DNA of 64,000 nucleotides from NCBI GenBank assembly GCA_022616415.1, contig JAKEEU010000128.1:27987-91986 (forward strand). Reading direction: 5' to 3'. Of the stretch, positions 60,530-64,000 are shown one piece after another; within the stretch, counting starts at the first letter, position 1, and each line of letters begins with the position of its first letter. The notes under the pieces are model-generated. The model ran no database searches. It was given only the letters and a program-made list of their open reading frames with translations, and was not told the DNA's origin. This stretch comes from Candidatus Zhuqueibacterota bacterium. Its GTDB lineage: Bacteria; Zhuqueibacterota; Zhuqueibacteria; Zhuqueibacterales; Zhuqueibacteraceae. The translations under genes were made by a program, and so were the position numbers.

Positions 60530-61753
60530 TCATCGTTTTTTCAGCCTATGCAACTTCCCTTCGGCGCTTTCCTGAATCGCGTTGCGAAAGTTTTCCGGCA
60601 GCGCTGCCCCGTCGCTGCGCAGCAGCTCAAGCGCTTTTTCCGCATTTTGGATGGCCATCGCCGTATCGCCGGTTGCCTCATAAATATCGCCGAGGCTGTC
60701 ATAAACATTCGGTGATGACGGGTGATTCGCGACGTTGATCTTCATGACTTCCAAAGCCTCTTTGCCTTTGTTATTTTGCAGAAGCTGGTAGCCCAGGTCA
60801 TTCATGCCGTTCTCCTGCATCACCCAATGATAAAACGGATGGCCGGTGAATTTCCCTCGCGCTTGCCGGTATTGTTGCAGGGCGTTGTCGCTTTGGCCTT
60901 GCGCCATCATATTGTAAAAGGTCGTGGCGGTGAGCACCGTTTCATCAGAAACCGGCGCCTCATCCTTTGCAGTAAGATGGGTTGCCAGGAAATCCAAAGT
61001 CTGTTTGATGATTTTTCGGGATCGATCATTATCGTCCAAAATATCGAACGCGTGCTGGCCTTCGAGATAATTGATAAATTCCAGATTAAGCTCGCGCGCC
61101 AACGCATTCTTGACGAACTCGTCGATGGCGCGGTTCAGCGAGTAAGAATCCTGGCCGGCGCGCACGAGCAGAAGCGGCAGCTTTTGCCGGAACGTTTGGA
61201 CATTGGCCATACCGTAATAAATCACGGCGCAGCGAATGTACGGGCGCTTGGCCTGCATCACCAGCGGCAGTCCGACATTGACATTGGCAGAACATGTCCA
61301 GAGGCCGATGCGGTTTTCGTCGATCTGCAACGTGACCGCATTCTGGCGAAGATATTCGAGCAAATCCTCGGAATCTTTGAATGCGGCGTTGGGCCGGCTT
61401 TGATAATTCACCGCAATCAATCCCGACGCGGCGGCGAGTTTCGCCCAGTCTTGATAAACTCGCCATTGCGGAATCTCCAACGCGCCGACGCCGTTGTTGA
61501 AAATCACCAAAGGCAGCTTGTCGGATTTCACCATTTGGGGCGGATAGTAAACGTCCATTTTGAGCGAGACGCCAGCGATGGTTTTGTAAACGACATCCTT
61601 CTTCACGATCACGGTTTCCATCGCGGGAAGCCGATAGACCACCGGACGCTCGGTCATAGCTTGCGCCGTGGCAAATTCCGTTTTCAGAGCAAGGCACAGA
61701 AAAGCCGGAATAAAAATTTTTGCGAAAACAGAACGCGAGTACGTGAACTGCAT
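60530..61753 (-). CDS. alpha/beta-hydrolase with C-terminal TPR
   Basis: A signal peptide ends near ATAQAM. The fold shows KMDVYYPPQMVKSDKLPLVI, FNNGVGALEIPQWRVYQDW and an unusual elbow GLWTCSANVNVG, where the normal GxSxG is replaced by T-C-S-A-N. LLLVRAGQDSYSLN and EGQHAFDILDD supply Asp and His. From about residue 270 TPR repeats appear (YRQARGKFTGHPFYHWVMQE, VYDSLGDIYEATGDTAMAIQ). Whether the Ser is catalytic is uncertain. Its signal region shares FLCLALKTEFATAQ-like wording with the phosphodiesterase upstream. Confidence 0.78.
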   Translation of the reverse strand: MQFTYSRSVFAKIFIPAFLCLALKTEFATAQAMTERPVVYRLPAMETVIVKKDVVYKTIAGVSLKMDVYYPPQMVKSDKLPLVIFNNGVGALEIPQWRVYQDWAKLAAASGLIAVNYQSRPNAAFKDSEDLLEYLRQNAVTLQIDENRIGLWTCSANVNVGLPLVMQAKRPYIRCAVIYYGMANVQTFRQKLPLLLVRAGQDSYSLNRAIDEFVKNALARELNLEFINYLEGQHAFDILDDNDRSRKIIKQTLDFLATHLTAKDEAPVSDETVLTATTFYNMMAQGQSDNALQQYRQARGKFTGHPFYHWVMQENGMNDLGYQLLQNNKGKEALEVMKINVANHPSSPNVYDSLGDIYEATGDTAMAIQNAEKALELLRSDGAALPENFRNAIQESAEGKLHRLKKR

Positions 61754-61804
61754 CTTGGTTTCTCCTTTCCAATTTATTTTTTTGCAAAACTCATCGTTTC
61801 ACTT

Positions 61805-63775
61805 TTAATAGACCGGTGTGAAGATAGCCTCACCCTGAGCATCGCGGGGCGGCTCAATGCCGAGCAAGGAGGCAACGGTTGGAGCCACGTCGACTGCGTT
61901 GACTTGGCCGGTCTGTCGCGCTGGAACGTTCGGTCCATAGGCGAAGAAAATGGCCTGTATCTGCCTGTGTGCAGAGACATGCCCATGCACTCCAGCGCCG
62001 GTTTCATTGGCGCCTCCCGACAAAAGAAATTCTTCCACCTTTTTGTTGACTGCCACCCGCTGCCTCGTATCCGAGCGGAATGTGGTCGGCACAAAGACCG
62101 GAACTTCGGGCAACACACGCGCAGAGAGTGACCAGCCCGGCCGCGCGCTAACAAACACGTCTCCGGCGCGCTCGGCGTCATTCAGCCGAAGCTGATCGAG
62201 CTCCGATCGCTTCAACACGACATGAAAGGCCGGAACATTGGTGAGCGGATCGCGAAGCGACTTGCACGCTGCGGCTATTCGATCAACGTAGTGAGCGAGT
62301 TTTTCCGGAGGGATGATCCCGCCTTTTTGCCTTCCTGCGAGATTGACGTAGAGGTGAGCCGACGCGCCATCGACCTGCGCTCGGACTTCGGCCTGATCTT
62401 CCGGAGCCACTTTGAATCCTGATTCCGCAAGAAAGTTGTTGATCATGATCGCCGTATGTGTGGGCACCATTCCGTGATCCGAAACAACGACGAAGTTGGC
62501 TTCGGGCGGCGCGGCGTCCATCAACTCTTTCAAAATTTTGTCAACATGCTGATAAGCCCATTCGACGCGGCGGGCATAACGCTCGCGTCGCTGTCCGTCT
62601 TCGGCGTCATAGTCAGCCTGCCTCGAGTCGCGAAGCAGATAGCGATGCTCGACATCATCGAGAATCGGAAAGTACGTGAAGAGCAGGGCCCATTCAGGCT
62701 GCTTGAAGTTGAACAGTATGAGGTTTTTAATGTAACCGGTGAGCCGTTCGGCCTGTTCGAACCAGACTTGTTCGCTGATCAAGCCTCTGTTCTGATTCGC
62801 GTTGTCAACTCCGTCGGGCCAGAAGCCGATGTTTGCTTCGATTTCTCCAATGTACTCTGCCGGCCCGCCGGGATTCAAACCGACTGCGCCGAGATAGACA
62901 ACCGCTTCGGAAAGATCGGGCTTCAAACCGAGGCATCGAATCCACGAACCGAGCCGGTGTCCCTCGATTGAAAAATCGATCGGCGCCCAGCCGCCTTCCT
63001 TGAGCGCTCCCACGTAACCGTTGCTCAAATCACGGTCACGATCGAGCACGATGGCATCGAAAATTTCTTTGCCGTCGAAGCTGCGATCGATAGCGAGAGC
63101 GTAAAGCGGCACAGCTCCCGATTTGAATTTGTATTCGAGTTGGCCGGGACTATTTGCAGAAACGGCTAATGCACGAGCGTGTTCGATTTTCTGATCGCCG
63201 TATTGCCATTTAGCTGCGGTTGAAGGCGTGAGCCAGACAACAAAAGGGGAAACTTCCTGGCGTGCATATCCGAAGGTCAGCGTGGCGGCTCGATCGGGAG
63301 ATGCATGGTCCGCTCCTACGGCAGGCGCGCAGATGACGCGCTTCCCCTGACGAATTGCCGCGCTCCATAACGTCTCTGCCTTGATTGGAGCATCGAAACC
63401 GCTGCTTCCGCGCGTCACGGCGTCTCCGGGCTGAAGGAAAGTGTTTGCCACGATGCCGGTTCGCTCAGGATAAGCGCCGGTGAACATCGCAATGTGCGAA
63501 GGCGAGGTCGAGGCGACGTTGATCGGAATCATCGCCTCTGCACGCACGCCTGAGCGAGACATTCTCGCGAATGCGCCTTCGGCGGGCAGCACGCCGCGAG
63601 CGAGGAATTCATCAACGAGCCAGTCAGCCGCTGCGTCAAACGACACTACCACGACTTTGGGCGAGGTCTTGGGGTTGACAGTTTGTGCTGTCGCATGGTC
63701 TGTTTTCGTTGCAAGGCACAGCAAAGCCGCAGCAAACCACCTTGCCATCAGGTAGGGCAGGCGTTTGGGTTGCAT
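61805..63775 (-). CDS. type I phosphodiesterase/nucleotide pyrophosphatase, alkaline-phosphatase fold
   Basis: After the signal peptide (LPYLMARWFAAALLCLATKT) come VVVVSFDAAADWL (first Asp), the nucleophile segment NVASTSPSHIAMFTGAYPER, FTYFPILDDVEHRY (Asp/His), VVVSDHGMVP (DHG) and GVHGHVSAHRQIQAIFFAYG (final His). This is PF01663, a secreted two-metal phosphodiesterase. About 656 residues. The product or substrate (nucleotide sugar, phospholipid, phytate) cannot be told. I use the ATG at 63775; the frame opens at 63793. Confidence 0.85.
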   Translation of the reverse strand: MQPKRLPYLMARWFAAALLCLATKTDHATAQTVNPKTSPKVVVVSFDAAADWLVDEFLARGVLPAEGAFARMSRSGVRAEAMIPINVASTSPSHIAMFTGAYPERTGIVANTFLQPGDAVTRGSSGFDAPIKAETLWSAAIRQGKRVICAPAVGADHASPDRAATLTFGYARQEVSPFVVWLTPSTAAKWQYGDQKIEHARALAVSANSPGQLEYKFKSGAVPLYALAIDRSFDGKEIFDAIVLDRDRDLSNGYVGALKEGGWAPIDFSIEGHRLGSWIRCLGLKPDLSEAVVYLGAVGLNPGGPAEYIGEIEANIGFWPDGVDNANQNRGLISEQVWFEQAERLTGYIKNLILFNFKQPEWALLFTYFPILDDVEHRYLLRDSRQADYDAEDGQRRERYARRVEWAYQHVDKILKELMDAAPPEANFVVVSDHGMVPTHTAIMINNFLAESGFKVAPEDQAEVRAQVDGASAHLYVNLAGRQKGGIIPPEKLAHYVDRIAAACKSLRDPLTNVPAFHVVLKRSELDQLRLNDAERAGDVFVSARPGWSLSARVLPEVPVFVPTTFRSDTRQRVAVNKKVEEFLLSGGANETGAGVHGHVSAHRQIQAIFFAYGPNVPARQTGQVNAVDVAPTVASLLGIEPPRDAQGEAIFTPVY

Positions 63776-63796
63776 GTTGATTTTCCTTATCAAATG

Positions 63797-63904
63797 TTAT
63801 TTCACGACCAGCATTTTTTGGATTTTTGCAAACTCGCCGGCGTCTAGCCGATAGAAGTATATTCCACTTGCAGCTCTCGAAGCGTCAAAGTTGGCTTTAT
63901 ATAC
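63797..63904 (-). pseudogene. C-terminal fragment of a type IX sorting domain
   Basis: Thirty-five codons read YKANFDASRAASGIYFYRL, DAGEFAKIQKMLVVK and stop, exactly the end of a type IX sorting domain. The frame meets a TGA immediately upstream and no NYPNPF motif is left. It is what remains of a secreted protein gene, cut next to the palindromic element at 63927. Confidence 0.75.
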
Positions 63905-63926
63905 TCATCACGGGTTATTTTGTAAC

Positions 63927-64000
63927 GTCATTGCGAGCGTTTCTCAGCGAAGCAATCCTTTGAAAATCAAGAGATTGCTTCGGCAAAAAGCGCCTCGCAA
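63927..64000. repeat. GTCATTGCGAG palindromic element, cut by window edge
   Basis: GTCATTGCGAGCGTTTCTCA, GCGAAGCAATC and the inverted GATTGCTTC, then GCGCCTCGCAA at the edge, match the element at 57912-57990. Confidence 0.7.

Noticed and set aside
62865..62885. GGGATTCAAACCG, similar to a tRNA T-arm complement
   Set aside because: It lies within the phosphodiesterase coding sequence and no cloverleaf can be formed around it.

Overview
The window reads as a chromosome segment of an uncultured-type bacterium of the FCB group (Bacteroidota/Calditrichota/KSB1-like). Three things point there. C-terminal type IX secretion sorting domains of the NYPNPFNPST type occur on several secreted proteins. 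There is a SusC/SusD pair. There is also a one-protein hybrid two-component sensor of the kind that controls polysaccharide uptake. Placement to phylum is inference. Most CDS have moderately high GC, whereas about 30.0-35.3 kb is visibly richer in A/T. No rRNA, tRNA or CRISPR array was recognised.

Layout. 0-10 kb, mostly minus strand, is housekeeping: zinc ribbon protein, LON-domain protein, QueG, acyl-CoA thioesterase, metallo-beta-lactamase-fold hydrolase, Mrp ATPase, DUF4160 pair, a broken PIN toxin with its antitoxin, NAD-type isocitrate dehydrogenase, superoxide dismutase and an SDR. 10-14.2 kb holds three secreted proteins: a cupredoxin-like protein, a protein with four near-identical CHRD domains, and a DNRLRE protein. 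The last two carry type IX sorting domains.

14.5-29.3 kb is a long plus-strand cluster and the best candidate for an undescribed system. It holds two substrate-binding proteins fused to OmpA-type peptidoglycan-binding domains, a VWA protein, a COQ4-like protein, a membrane-anchored coiled-coil protein, an AlbA_2 protein, a PspA/IM30-like coiled coil, a complete NMT1-type ABC importer (binding protein, permease, ATPase) and a two-module AAA ATPase. I infer an envelope-spanning solute-sensing or envelope-stress machine.

30-35.1 kb is an A/T-rich minus-strand cassette: winged-helix-like protein, decayed ATPase, remnant of a TIGR02594-like lysin, DUF2589 protein, two uncharacterised proteins, N-acetylmuramoyl-L-alanine amidase, holin-like protein and a truncated second amidase. 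It looks like a partly decayed lysis or release module.

35.5-51.7 kb carries a PspF-like sigma-54 activator with no sensor domain, the hybrid sensor, an AAA/PD-(D/E)XK protein, an amidohydrolase, SusD/SusC and a gutted GH13 amylase. 52-64 kb holds a deleted TerC gene, a PQQ propeller protein, a kelch remnant, an FtsX-type permease, a DUF2911/TPR protein, two alpha/beta hydrolases and a type I phosphodiesterase.

A striking general feature is the number of damaged genes: three single-base frameshifts, one in-frame stop and two internal deletions between 40 and 55 kb, plus many truncated fragments. Several families of palindromic intergenic repeats are also present. Either the region is decaying or part of the damage is consensus error in the assembly.
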